A stretch of 64,000 bases of DNA, taken from the NCBI GenBank assembly GCA_903772945.1, contig CAICTM010000005.1, positions 1 to 64,000 of the forward strand, given 5' to 3'. Every line of letters starts with the position of its first letter. Within the stretch, counting starts at the first letter, position 1. Of this stretch, positions 32,584 to 42,673 are shown in pieces. Made by a program: the position numbers and the translations under genes. Below the pieces are notes generated by a model that saw only the letters and a program-made list of their open reading frames with translations, did no database searches and was not told the origin of the DNA. Source of the DNA: Seminavis robusta. Lineage: Eukaryota > Bacillariophyta > Bacillariophyceae > Naviculales > Naviculaceae.

Positions 32584-33140
32584 GATGCCAACACTACCTC
32601 GACGACTGGGCAGCAATTCACTATTTGTGCCTGAGATCTCTCTTCCTATGTCGACAGGAGTCCCTCGTGCCAGGGCCTCTCTGGAACCCAAGTAGCTTAT
32701 ATCGTCTAGTTGACTGCCATCGTATTTTCGAGTTGCGCCGTTGTCTCAGATACCGGTATCAACGACGAAATCGGCAACGGCTGGGCTCCCGCCCTGTATC
32801 GCGTGTATACGGAAACTATACTCTTGCTTGTGGTAAGCGGTCTTACTTTCTGCCGGTGCTTCTGCTGGCCTTGAACAAAGTGACCCTGACCACCAGCCCT
32901 CCCCTGCAAGGTGTTTCCCAAGACTATGGGATTCGTGGTCTTGGCGGCCATCTGTGCCAAGGCCAGTTGTGTCATGATGGACCGCAATGGCGGTGGCGGC
33001 CAGTCTTAATAGAGCTCTTATTGGCATGGTCCTCGATGGAAGCCTTGCTGGGGCGGCAGATCTTCCGGTCCCTGCTGCTCTTGTCTGGATTGCAATTCTT
33101 TCCTCCCCGCAACTTCTCTAGTTCTGTAGATGTTCAGATC
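32584..33140 (+). pseudogene. Possible decayed small membrane protein gene
   Basis: Plus-strand frames carry protein-like text: INDEIGNGWAPALYRVY and, after a GTAAGC..CAAG intron-like gap of about 77 bases, KTMGFVVLAAICAKASC. Two stops then follow, and GMVLDGSLAGAADLPV appears further on. This looks like a membrane protein gene that has lost its frame, but no family is recognised and chance is possible. Confidence 0.25.
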
Positions 33141-33735
33141 TACACTACGGTTTGGGGATTTGCATTCTATGGCAGTCAGTGGCTGTGAGGCAAGTCAATC
33201 TTGTGGTTTCGAATTGACGATGGCTCTTGGATTTCTTGTTCGAAAAGAATGGCGCATCCGGGTCAGAACCATCAAGACATCCCTCTTTTCGTAGGTCCGT
33301 ATTGAAGTTGTGAACCATATCGCAAACGCTAATGCCATTCCTCGACCGCAGATAAAACGGTAACAGAATTGTCAACAGACTGAGTGGGGTCAATGCCTCG
33401 GTGATGCCATCGTGTCAACATGGCTGGATATACTACTCCCATCTCATTTCTACCTCAAGACCGTAAATACCTTCTTATTGCGACCATTGCGAGTGGAGAA
33501 GGACAGCCGACGAAGAAGAAGAGGAAGCATGGCATCCCGTGAGAAGAACTACCAATATAAACGTCATGCTGCACTAACTAAGCAGTAGTCATCGAGCTCA
33601 CCCTTGCATCCTGTGAGCAGCCATTGGAGAAGACTTGGCTCAACTGGATCTAACTACTTATCTCTAAGCAAGTGCATTACACAACATCTTGTGTGCCCAA
33701 TTCAGGACTGCGATCAGCCTTTTCCATGAATCAAT
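33141..33735. other. Intergenic, no gene seen
   Basis: 3' flank of the next LRR gene. Short frames only. Confidence 0.35.
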
Positions 33736-36336
33736 CTAGTTAGCAAGGCAAACTCCTGTGTTGTCACAGCAACTGGTGCAGCAATCCGCAGCACATTCAA
33801 TTTTGGGCACACCGGTCTCTTGATTGGGCAAGCAGTCAGCCACAACCAATGAAGTGCCTCCATAGTTATCAACATAAGCAGCAGAATGACATACATGCAT
33901 AGGAACAGTACCAGTGAACTGATTCCCATTCACCAGCAATCGACGCAGCTCAGTCAGTGCCTCAATCTCATTGGGAATTGTGCCATCAAAGTTGTTATTT
34001 GATAGGTCCAGCCACCCAAGGTCTGTCAAAAGACCAAGTGATGAACTGATAGTCCCAGAAAAGTTGCAGTTATTGCCAGAAAAGGCACGAAGGTCTGTAA
34101 GTCCAGTGTACACTTCTTCCGGGAGTGTCCCGTGCATGTTTGTAAAGGACAAATCAATCTCCTTAAGTGTGCTCAGCAGGGCAATCTCTGAGTGCAAGGT
34201 TCCTGAAATATGGGTATGACCCAAATATAGGCCCCCCTTCAAGCTTGTCAGCAGTCCAATTTCACTTGGAAAAGTGCCTGTGAACTTTTTAGGAATCAAA
34301 GCAGCAAAGCAGGTCACATTGGCTTGGCTGTATCTGAAGATTTGTGACTAACAATAGAGACCAGCTACTTACGTCATTGTGTCCCAGCAATAATATCCTC
34401 AGGGAGGTGTGGGAAAAGAGTTCGACGGGCAGGGACCCATTCAGCTGATTCCGGTGCAGATAAACCACCTCCATTGGAAACAACCCCACTTCGGATGGAA
34501 TATTTCCGGTCAATCTGTTTTCATAGATTTGAAGGCTGGTAAGTTTTGCATTTCCATCACGGAGATTTTCAAACCATCTAGCAGGGATAGGTCCTGAGAG
34601 TTGGTTAATGCTCAAGTGGAGTTGTTTCAATGAAAAAGAGAGCAGCTTTGGTGGCAGCATTCCACTCAGCATGTTGTCGTCCAAATGTAGCTGTTTCAGG
34701 TGTGGCAATAGTGCAATCTCCCATGGAAGAGGGCCATTGAGCTGATTCCACCCTGAAGAAAGGATTTCCGTGTTTTAGAAATCAATGACACAATCCACCC
34801 GCGTGTCCTCTGATACTACTTACGAACTGATACCCCAACAACTGTTTTCGCCTTTGTTTGCACAGTCTCACAGATCATTCCTGCCCACTGGCATTCATGA
34901 CTGGCAGAGAGCCACTTATCCCCCCAAATGTTTGATGTCATCTCACCAGAAATTTGGTCAGGTGCATAACAAACACCAGCAATTGCACTCCCTTGGGAAG
35001 TTGATGGTGGATTGCACTCCTTCCATCGATGATGCCGTGTGGTTTGGTAATAGAAAAGAACTAAAAGAAACCTTTGAACCAAATTAGGAGCATCATATTC
35101 TAGCTGCATTGGATCCTGATTGACTATCCAATCAAATGCTTGCTGCCTTGTTTCCACCATAAATTGTTCATCATCATATCCCTCTTCCACTTGTTGAAAG
35201 TAGTCCTTTCCGAGGAGGCTGGTCAGGACAGTTTCAATCTTGGGTGCGTCGACAGCATCTCTTGTTGTGGTGGGTGCAATGGTACGGCTACCATCCACGT
35301 ACACATTCTGGCTACATTGTCCAGTGCCACATACAACCCCTACAATGATAGCAGCAACAACCAATAGGAAGCATATGCCTCCCATGAGATAGAACGGTAA
35401 ATTGCTCTGTTGCGAATTGAATTTAGTGCCATGATCTGCTGTGGCAATGGGTAGGTCGTGGTCGGCAACAGGTCGTGCCTCTGCCAATGACTCCGGCGGA
35501 GGTGGTTGGATGTCTCCTCCTTCCTCTTCATTAACAGCAGTATTCTGAGTTTCGCCACTGGTCGATGGATTTGTTTGTTGTTGTGACAAGGTTCCGAATG
35601 GATTGCAAATAGAATATGCTCCTGGAATACTGGCACGGCTGCCAGCAGGTGGCAAAGTTTGGGTCCCTGGCAAATCTTGGAGCCAAGTTGGTAATGGCAA
35701 GGTGTTGTTGTCTTCATTGGTGGTAGAAATCCCCACAGAAACTACTGATTTTCTTCTGCCATCAAGAATTCCCGGATCCTTGTTCTGTCCCAGGGGAAGA
35801 ACCTTAACACCGTGCTCGTCTTCATTGGCTATTCTCTTTGCGACCTCATCCTCACTTTCCTCCTCCTGAATGGTTGGATCAATGCCAGCTGTGTCTTCAT
35901 CTGATTCACAGGAAATTTGTGGAACCGAGTATATTTGGGTTTTCTGGTTGATTCTGGATTCCAAGCTTCCCAGGGACGGGACAATGGGTGGTGCCTCCCT
36001 TTTGGTGGCTTTTTCTCGTTCATTTAGGATTTGATTTTCATGGATTTTTTGGTTGCTTGCAGTGATACTCTTGCTACACGTGTCAGCGGGATCTTGCGAC
36101 GATTTCTCAGGAAGAGGTGGCAGAACGCTCGGATAGATTTCTGTTGTCGTCTCTGCTTGCTGTGCAACTGGCTGAAAGGTGGGATCCTCTACCTCATCCA
36201 TGTCGTGTAAATTCGGTAGCGGTGGTGGTTGTTGATTGGTGCTACCGGTACTGGGCAGAATCCCATCAGTAAGATCAGCTCCAATGTCAGCTCTGGTTGG
36301 ATAACGTAAATGTAGTGTGCTGGGATTGGAATCCAT
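33736..36336 (-). CDS. LRR receptor-like membrane protein, three exons
   Basis: Exons (minus): 36336-34824, 34752-34373, 34284-33736. Introns are 71 and 88 bp, GT-AG, and phases fit. The product is 813 residues. The start MDSNPSTLHL is chosen because the inverted paralog at 45885 begins MDSNPSTLND; an ATG at 36480 is in frame but unsupported. The cytosolic part carries SRINQKTQIYSVPQISCES and GDIQPPPPESLAEARPVADHDLP. The membrane helix is at about 313-335. Then follow FDWIVNQDPMQLEYDAPN, HECQWAGMICE, LRRs and the end CCTSCCDNTGVCLAN. No kinase. A block of about 250 residues from the cytosolic region through the pre-LRR domain is nearly identical to the gene at 45885, while the start of the protein differs more. 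Confidence 0.85.
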
Positions 36337-37652
36337 GGTGTAGAATCGAATCTCTTCACGGAGGCCTGGTGGCAGCAGCAGCGGTTGTTTTCTTTTATGG
36401 GAGGGTTCCTCGATCGATCGCTTCTCTTGACGGACGCCATACGGACGTTCTGGGGATGTCACCGGTACAAAGCAAAGCATCCGCGTTGCGTTTGGGAGAA
36501 GGGGGGGTTCATGTCTATCAGGGTTGAGCAAAGCAAGCTAGGCATCCAGAAGCTGCCTAGTAGAAGCTACCAGTAGAAGAAGAAGGAGAGCCCAGGCCAA
36601 GAACCACGAGATTTGGACAAGCGAAGGGGCACAGAAGACGGAGGGCTGCCTACATGTAGCTACCGGCAGTAGCTAGCTAGCGTGGCTATTGATCTCCTCA
36701 CACAGCCTCCGGAATCGAATTGATCGATTCTGACTACATGTACTTCATCGAATCTGACATTTACGCACGAAACTAGACTATCATCTTCGTTTTGGAGCCA
36801 AGTCCCATGCTACTATAGTAATACTCCATAGCGCACCTGCAATCTACTTTCTGTCCCTGCTAACTAACTTGATAGCTTTGGTCAAAAGATAGATAGATAG
36901 ATTCGATTCACTGCCTGATGCCAAGAGCAAGTCTTGTCCTCTTGACTTTTCGGAAATACGGTACCGTACTCCGGTAGTACCACCAGGTTGTGTGTGAAAA
37001 GCAAAGTCTCATGACTCTACCTTGCTTCTTGGTTGGTTGGTGCTTCCAGTAAAACCTACTCCATACTTGTAGCTGCATTAGCATAACGGAGCTGCCATCG
37101 CAAGACCGCTCCAGTTTTCACAGACAACATCATTGCTGGCAATGCCACCGGTATGTTACATGTACCAGTAGTCTACCAGTAGTGTCTGCTAGCTAGGCCC
37201 CTATCTAGTCTAGTAGCCCCAACCGACCGTACCGGTACTCACATTTAGACCTATGGCGGAAGGAGCTATGGGAGATGGGAGACCGTTGTGTGGAAAATCA
37301 AATTGTGAGACTGCAGGAGCACTCTAAGTAGGATGTTGCCGTCACCAGTGGCTGTTCTGTACTGCTTTCTGAATGACCCAGTGGTTACTCTAAGCCTTTC
37401 TATTCTATGGCGTCTTCACTGTCATCTCAAAACTACTAAGCCCAGCAAGACACCTTTAATTGCGACCGTTATGTCTGCCGCGACGTGCTGTCAAAGGAAG
37501 TGACCTGCCAGTCCGACAAGGACTGGCTCATTTGATTTCGATTTCAACCGCAAAGCTTCCACCGTTCGCCATTGCTTCGCTTCATTCATCATTTGGACGT
37601 AAAAGGTACCACTACCAGTAACAACAACAGCGACACAACACCACAAGATAAG
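36337..37652. other. Intergenic, ACCGGTAC and CTAGCTAG words
   Basis: 1.3 kb without a gene. It contains TAGCTAGCTAGCG near 36672, GATAGATAGATAG near 36889 and CCGTACCGGTACTC near 37228. Confidence 0.4.
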
Positions 37653-39596
37653 ATGAACGAATCCATGGTGGCCAGAGAAATCACTGTCGATAGGAGGAGG
37701 CTGTCGACCACGAATATTGGCGGGAGTAGAGTTGCCGATCTGTATAGTGGCGGTCATCATCATCCTAGTAGGAGGGCCAGCACCATGAACATGGAACAAC
37801 GACACGATCCGTACGAAGGTGCTCTTCAGCTCATGGAGAATTTCACCAGCAAGCAGCAGCAACAGCAAGGTCACAAGAGTAAGACTGTCGTTGTTGTTCT
37901 GTTGCTTATCGGTTTCAGATTTTAAAAATATTTTTCTCACATTTATTTTTCTAACTTTGCTAACCACGGCTCGGATCAACCTGGTGTAGATCCCAATCCC
38001 GCTGGCTTTTTGAAGAAATTGATCCGCATTGGTTCCATGGGCTCGATGAATTCGAGAGACAAGGACAAGCGCAACAACAACAAGACATGGGAAAGTCCCA
38101 GTGACAAAAAGAACAAGACCTGGAACCTTGGTGCCCAGTTCCACAAGAATAAGGGCACTACTAAGGACCCTCTGGCATTGACCAACAAGAAATCCTCGTC
38201 CAACAAAAAGAAACCCCCTCTTCCACCTTCCTTTGTCTATGTCAAGGGCAGCAGCAGCCGCAACCTAAAGGATCCGTTGCATCAGTTGTCGCAGTCACAG
38301 CAACAACTCGAGCACACGCAACACACGGCTACGGGCGCTACGGCCATGCTCGGTGACAGCTTTAATACGCTTGGAGTGCAAAGCCGTCGTCATAGTCACC
38401 AGCAGCAGCAGCAACTTGTGGTGGTGGAAACGAGCGAACAAAACTACAAACAAGACATGCACGACGACGTGCACTATGTACTCTACGGAGCGGACGGCGA
38501 AGATGACGAAGAATCCTTTGTTTCGTCCGTTTCCGGTTCCTCCGTGTCCATTCAAGAGCAGCTCATGCACCAACGAGTCTTCCAGCCGGCGAAATCCAAA
38601 ACACCCTCCGATGCCGTCCGCAATCCTCACAACAAAAATTATGAATACTCCCTTCCACCGTTGTCTCCCAGTAAGAACAACAAGCGATGCCAGTACCAAC
38701 CACCCACCACACTGGAACAAGGACATCGTCGTGCATCCTTTACCACCGTCGGCAACAGCAAGCGTCTCGAAGCGGTAGCCATTCAGAATCGGTCCTTGCG
38801 AAACGTTCAGGAATGGCAACCACCCACAAACAACAACAACAACAACGGCGTCAAGAATCACAGCTATCTCGATCGCGAACATGCATCACCGCATGCCATT
38901 GATGCCCTCGTGCCGAAAATAACACCGGGTCGTTGCCAGGATCCCATCATGACGGCACCGGATTCGGCCATTTCACGACAACCCAAATCGTGGCCGCGAA
39001 ACAGTACCGACACTTCCACGTATGCATCGTCTCCCACGGTCCTCCTCCAACAGCAACACAAACAACCACCGCGCATTGCAAATGCCACCAAAGACCGACA
39101 ACGACACTTGCAAGAAATGAATGAACGGGGGTGTGATTGGTTTCCGTTGGAGGGACAACAGCAACAACAACAAGATAGTAGTAGGAACGCCAAGGCCGAT
39201 CGACCCGCCGTCGTGTCGACCCATCAAGTCTCCTCGATGGTGTCCAGATTCGAAAACGCTACCTCTGCCACAACGCCAACACAATCCAACGACGCAAATA
39301 CGAAAAAATCGGAACTGGTTCAAATCTATCCGGGCATGTATGTTCCATTACGGAGTGCCCAAGAAACCAAGGTCGCCATTGCCAATGACTTTTATCGAAG
39401 CATTCCCTGCTGGAGCTGTTCCACATCCATGTTTTGTATTCTCGATGCTGCCTATGTCATTTGCCCCACGTGTCGCGTCATTAGTCCCTTGGAGGATGGG
39501 AGCGATGGACGTGTCATGGTACGACGAGGATTGGGCATGGGATTTACCGGCAAAACACTCTGTGAAATGAAACGAGACAACAATAACAACAAGTAG
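37653..39596 (+). CDS. Low-complexity protein with C-terminal zinc ribbon, two exons
   Basis: Exons 37653-37878 and 37990-39596, joined across a 111-bp GTAAGA..GTGTAG intron. The intron has a CTAAC branch-like word and bridges two open frames in phase. The product is 610 residues. Most of it is disordered, with Gln (HQQQQQ, EGQQQQQQ), Asn (NNNNNN) and Ser/Lys runs. Near the C-terminus CWSCSTSMFCILDAAYVICPTC (about 549-570) supplies two CxxC pairs, typical of a small treble or ribbon zinc fold of the LSD1 or LITAF-like kind. It probably binds protein or nucleic acid. The first exon opens at MNESMVAREI; upstream text starts only at a TTG. Function unknown. Confidence 0.65.
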
Positions 39597-39779
39597 GTAT
39601 GCCAAAAGAAGAAACGAAACGTGGCGCGCCTCTACTCTATACTTGCAAATTAATATTGAGGTATCAGCTATACATGTATTATCAGTAGTTACCACTTCAT
39701 TCATTTTCAGGGTCGATTGTTCCATCTAGTAGGATTGCTTCTGCTGTGACAGGTGAGGATCGAATCCCTCTTGGCTTTC

Positions 39780-40878
39780 AGCGCATCCACCTCAGGTGAG
39801 TCGTCTTCGTATGAGTGCTTTGCCGTGTATGGCTGAGGTGCCCCAGATGCATATTGCTTCCTGGGGACGTGCTTGTTCTCTCATTCCAAACTTTGACTTT
39901 GCCCAAATATTCTTCTTTACTCCATCAGTTGGGCAATTTCCAGCTTTTCCGCATCCTGCCATTTGGTGTTGCCATTCTTCTCGTCGATGAAGACCGCTTC
40001 GGCATGGTTTCTGGGAACTTGAAATCCGTACTGATAAACTGGCTTGGTACGGAAGTTCTTGAGCCTGGCTTGGTGTACCATGCGGGCAAAGACCTTGGCG
40101 TTCTTGGTATAGGGTTTGCACCGTTTCCATCCATCGACCTTGAGTAGGTCATTCTTTAGGTGGAGATAGACACGGGGTCGTCATTGAAGATACTCCCCAT
40201 GTCTTCCCAGGAGGCTTCACCACTGGCCCATTGGACCAGGACCTCATATTTGGAGTTTGTCCTGGAAGGACGGTGGTTGCTGACAGCATCAATACGCCTG
40301 CCCGACTTTTGGATCTTCTTGTGAAAGATATCATACTTTGGGTGCTGCTTTCCCGAAAGATCACACTTGTCAAAGACATCTCGGTCTTCTAGGTGACACT
40401 GGATCCCCAGCCGAGCACAGTACACTGGTGCATTCCCCAAAAACTTGATGATGGTCCAGAGCTTGGAAAGAGCATGCCACTGGGGAGATTCATGAAGTAT
40501 CTGAACTGTTGGCTGGAGGCCTGTCTTGACACTTCTGAGTGCTTTGTGCAAAGGGGGGACAAATGCTAAGCCTTGGGGTATAATTTGACAGGCATGCACA
40601 CATTTGCCAACAAGGGATTCACACTCCTTGAGTTTGGTGTAGCCATTGTGGAGTGTCCGTTCCATGGAAGCTGCGATTTCGGCTACCATTACAGGAGAGA
40701 GCTGCATGGTACCTTGGCAGCTATCAAATATCCCACCAAGAATACCATTGGTGGTGTCCCAAGTGCCTTCACGTTTATTAAGGTTGAGTTTCCTGGCCTT
40801 ACGTTTGTCACCATGACTTGTCTGCCTTTGCCTGGCTGATTGGCCGTGCCATGGTAATTCATGAGAAGAATGAGACAT
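39780..40878 (-). mobile_element. Ty1/copia-type retrotransposon fossil
   Basis: Minus-strand text includes SKYEVLVQWASGEASWED, a chromo-like linker that in diatom copia elements lies between integrase and reverse transcriptase. Pieces resembling the start of a copia reverse transcriptase region follow, such as KNGNTKWQDAEK-like words. The copy is broken, with several interruptions, and no LTRs could be assigned. It looks old. Element assignment rests on recalled motif order. Confidence 0.6.
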
Positions 40879-41483
40879 GAATGGCAGTGGGACTGAAACA
40901 CAGCTTGTTAGAGATTCTGATGCAGCTGCTGATACTCAAAGCACAAGGCCAACTTGCTACCTACTAAATAGTTGGAGGTAGCTAGCTAGTACTGGCAAGG
41001 GGTAGCCTTCAACACAAGCAGAGAAGGGTCAGACTCGGACTCTAGCTAGCTATCTGGCCTGGTTAGCTAGTTGGCATTACGGTTCTTGTAGGAACGCTGA
41101 AGATCTTTATTTTCTTAATGCAAGGTCTCGCTGCGCTGCAGGTTTGGCGCCAAACATGCGCGTTCTGCTGCGATCTTCCTTTTACCGTGGCTATCGATAG
41201 GAGGGACAGCTTTGCAGTGACGATTACTTCTCGTAGAGCTACCTACTAGCTATTAGCAAGAAGCAAGAAGCACTTCCCATAAAAAGTATTGTCGCTGTCC
41301 ACAATTCGAGTAAAGCTTGCAGCTGGAGGCCCTCTGGTTATCCGTACCGGTATCGCAGTACCGGTAGCCCCACCAAAGTATATCCGTCACGTGCGTGCAC
41401 ACGGTGAAGCGATTGGAAATTCAGCATTGCCCAACATTATTAGCCTCCACCAGCTACTAGTAGTTGCTTCGATCGTTCCTGAA
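40879..41483. other. Intergenic, promoter side of methyltransferase
   Basis: No gene. TAGCTAGCTAGTACTGG near 40977 and CTAGCTAGCTATCTGG near 41041. A TACCGGTATCGCAGTACCGGTAG pair lies at about 41343-41365, some 120 bases before the start codon used. Confidence 0.35.
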
Positions 41484-42386
41484 ATGAAGCTCAGCTCCTC
41501 CCGTCTTTTGGCTGCTGGCTGTTTCGTTCAAATCCCGTCGTTCTCTTCTGCTTTCTCTCGTGCAAGTTCCCAGCATCGAATCATGGCTGCCACCACAGCC
41601 ATCAATTCTGCGTCGTACAAAGAGTGGGACGTTGAACGCTACCAAGATCAACACAGTTTTGTGTGGGAATACGGCCGTGGTTTGATTGATTGGCTCAAGC
41701 CATCACAAGGAGAACGCATCTTGGACGTAGGATGCGGAACGGGTGAATTGGCCGCTCAAATTGCCGATGAATACGACACGGTATCGGTCGTTGGAATGGA
41801 CCGTGATCCTGCCATGATTGCTCAAGCGAAGCAACAGTTCCCTCATGTATCCTTTGTGCAAGGAGACGTCCGTACGTTGGATTGTTTTGCCGATGACGAC
41901 CCCTTGTTTGATGCCATTTTTTCCAATGCCGCCTTGCACTGGGTGCCGTCTGCCGACGCAAAACAGTCTGTCCAAGCCATGTCTCGAGTCCTGAAACCGG
42001 GAGGTCGTTTCGTCGTCGAGCTTGGTGGCAAAGGGAACATTCAAACCATTCTTTCCTCCATGCAACAAGTGTTTGGCAGCGATACGAATCCCTGGTACTT
42101 TCCCAGCATTTCGGAATACACGACCCTGTTGGAGCAGCACGGCGACATGGAGGTGTTGTCAGCCACGTTGATCGATCGTCCGAATCCCCTGGTGGGACCG
42201 GATGGTGTTGCGAACTGGGTGCGAATGTTTGGCAGTTCGTTTCTGCATGATGTGGAAGAAGAAGACATGGAAGAAGCCCTCGAGCAAATCCAAGAAACGT
42301 GCCGGGCCAAGTTATACGACGCGGAGGCGAAGCAATGGGTGGCGGATTATCGACGCCTTCGAATTGTGGCGCAGAAGAAGGGCTAG
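41484..42386 (+). CDS. Class I SAM methyltransferase (trans-aconitate type)
   Basis: A 300-residue enzyme from the first ATG; the longer open frame starts at a TTG. Motif I is ILDVGCGTGELAAQIA at about residue 78. It is followed by an acidic loop in GMDRDPAMIAQAK, the motif VSFVQGDVRTL, FDAIFSNAALHWV and LKPGGRFVVELGG. The FSNAALHW plus GGKGNI pattern is that of trans-aconitate methyltransferase-like proteins, which methylate small carboxylates. The N-terminus MKLSSSRLLAAGCF with a later SSAFSRASSQ could be a plastid leader of the ASAF type. Alternatively the start is the ATG at 41583 and the protein is cytosolic. Substrate is not proven. Confidence 0.8.
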   Translation: MKLSSSRLLAAGCFVQIPSFSSAFSRASSQHRIMAATTAINSASYKEWDVERYQDQHSFVWEYGRGLIDWLKPSQGERILDVGCGTGELAAQIADEYDTVSVVGMDRDPAMIAQAKQQFPHVSFVQGDVRTLDCFADDDPLFDAIFSNAALHWVPSADAKQSVQAMSRVLKPGGRFVVELGGKGNIQTILSSMQQVFGSDTNPWYFPSISEYTTLLEQHGDMEVLSATLIDRPNPLVGPDGVANWVRMFGSSFLHDVEEEDMEEALEQIQETCRAKLYDAEAKQWVADYRRLRIVAQKKG

Positions 42387-42556
42387 CTACCAGTAACAGT
42401 GCCGAAGCTGCGTGGGACCTACCGTAAAGGATGTTGCCAAAGTAATTTCCCTACTCTAAACCCCCACCTTTCATTGTGGTGCAGAAGAAGGGCTAGCTAC
42501 CAGTACCAGTACCAAAGCTGCGTGGGACCTACCGGTACCGTAAAGGATGTTGCCAA
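42364..42556 (+). repeat. Tandem duplication of methyltransferase gene end
   Basis: Bases 42364-42440 (codons for the last residues plus 3' flank) recur at 42473-42556. The copies differ mainly where the second reads ACCGGTACCGTAAAGG and the first ACCGTAAAGG, a clean 6-base GGTACC gain or loss. CAGTAACAGTGCC in the first is CAGTACCAGTACC in the second. Confidence 0.85.
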
Positions 42557-42673
42557 CGCACCTCCATGGATGTCGCACGGTATCGCAAGATGGTTTTGAA
42601 ACACTCTACCGGCCATACTATGATTCAAAAATAACTGACTAGATTTTATTAATCAATCAATCCACTAGTCTAG

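Noticed and set aside
33145-33393. 82-codon minus-strand frame downstream of an LRR gene
   Set aside because: No motif, and it overlaps a region with weak plus-strand protein-like text.
36337-36531. Longer N-terminus for the LRR gene at 33736
   Set aside because: The extra codons start at a non-ATG or an unsupported ATG at 36480, and the paralog at 45885 begins at the equivalent of 36336.
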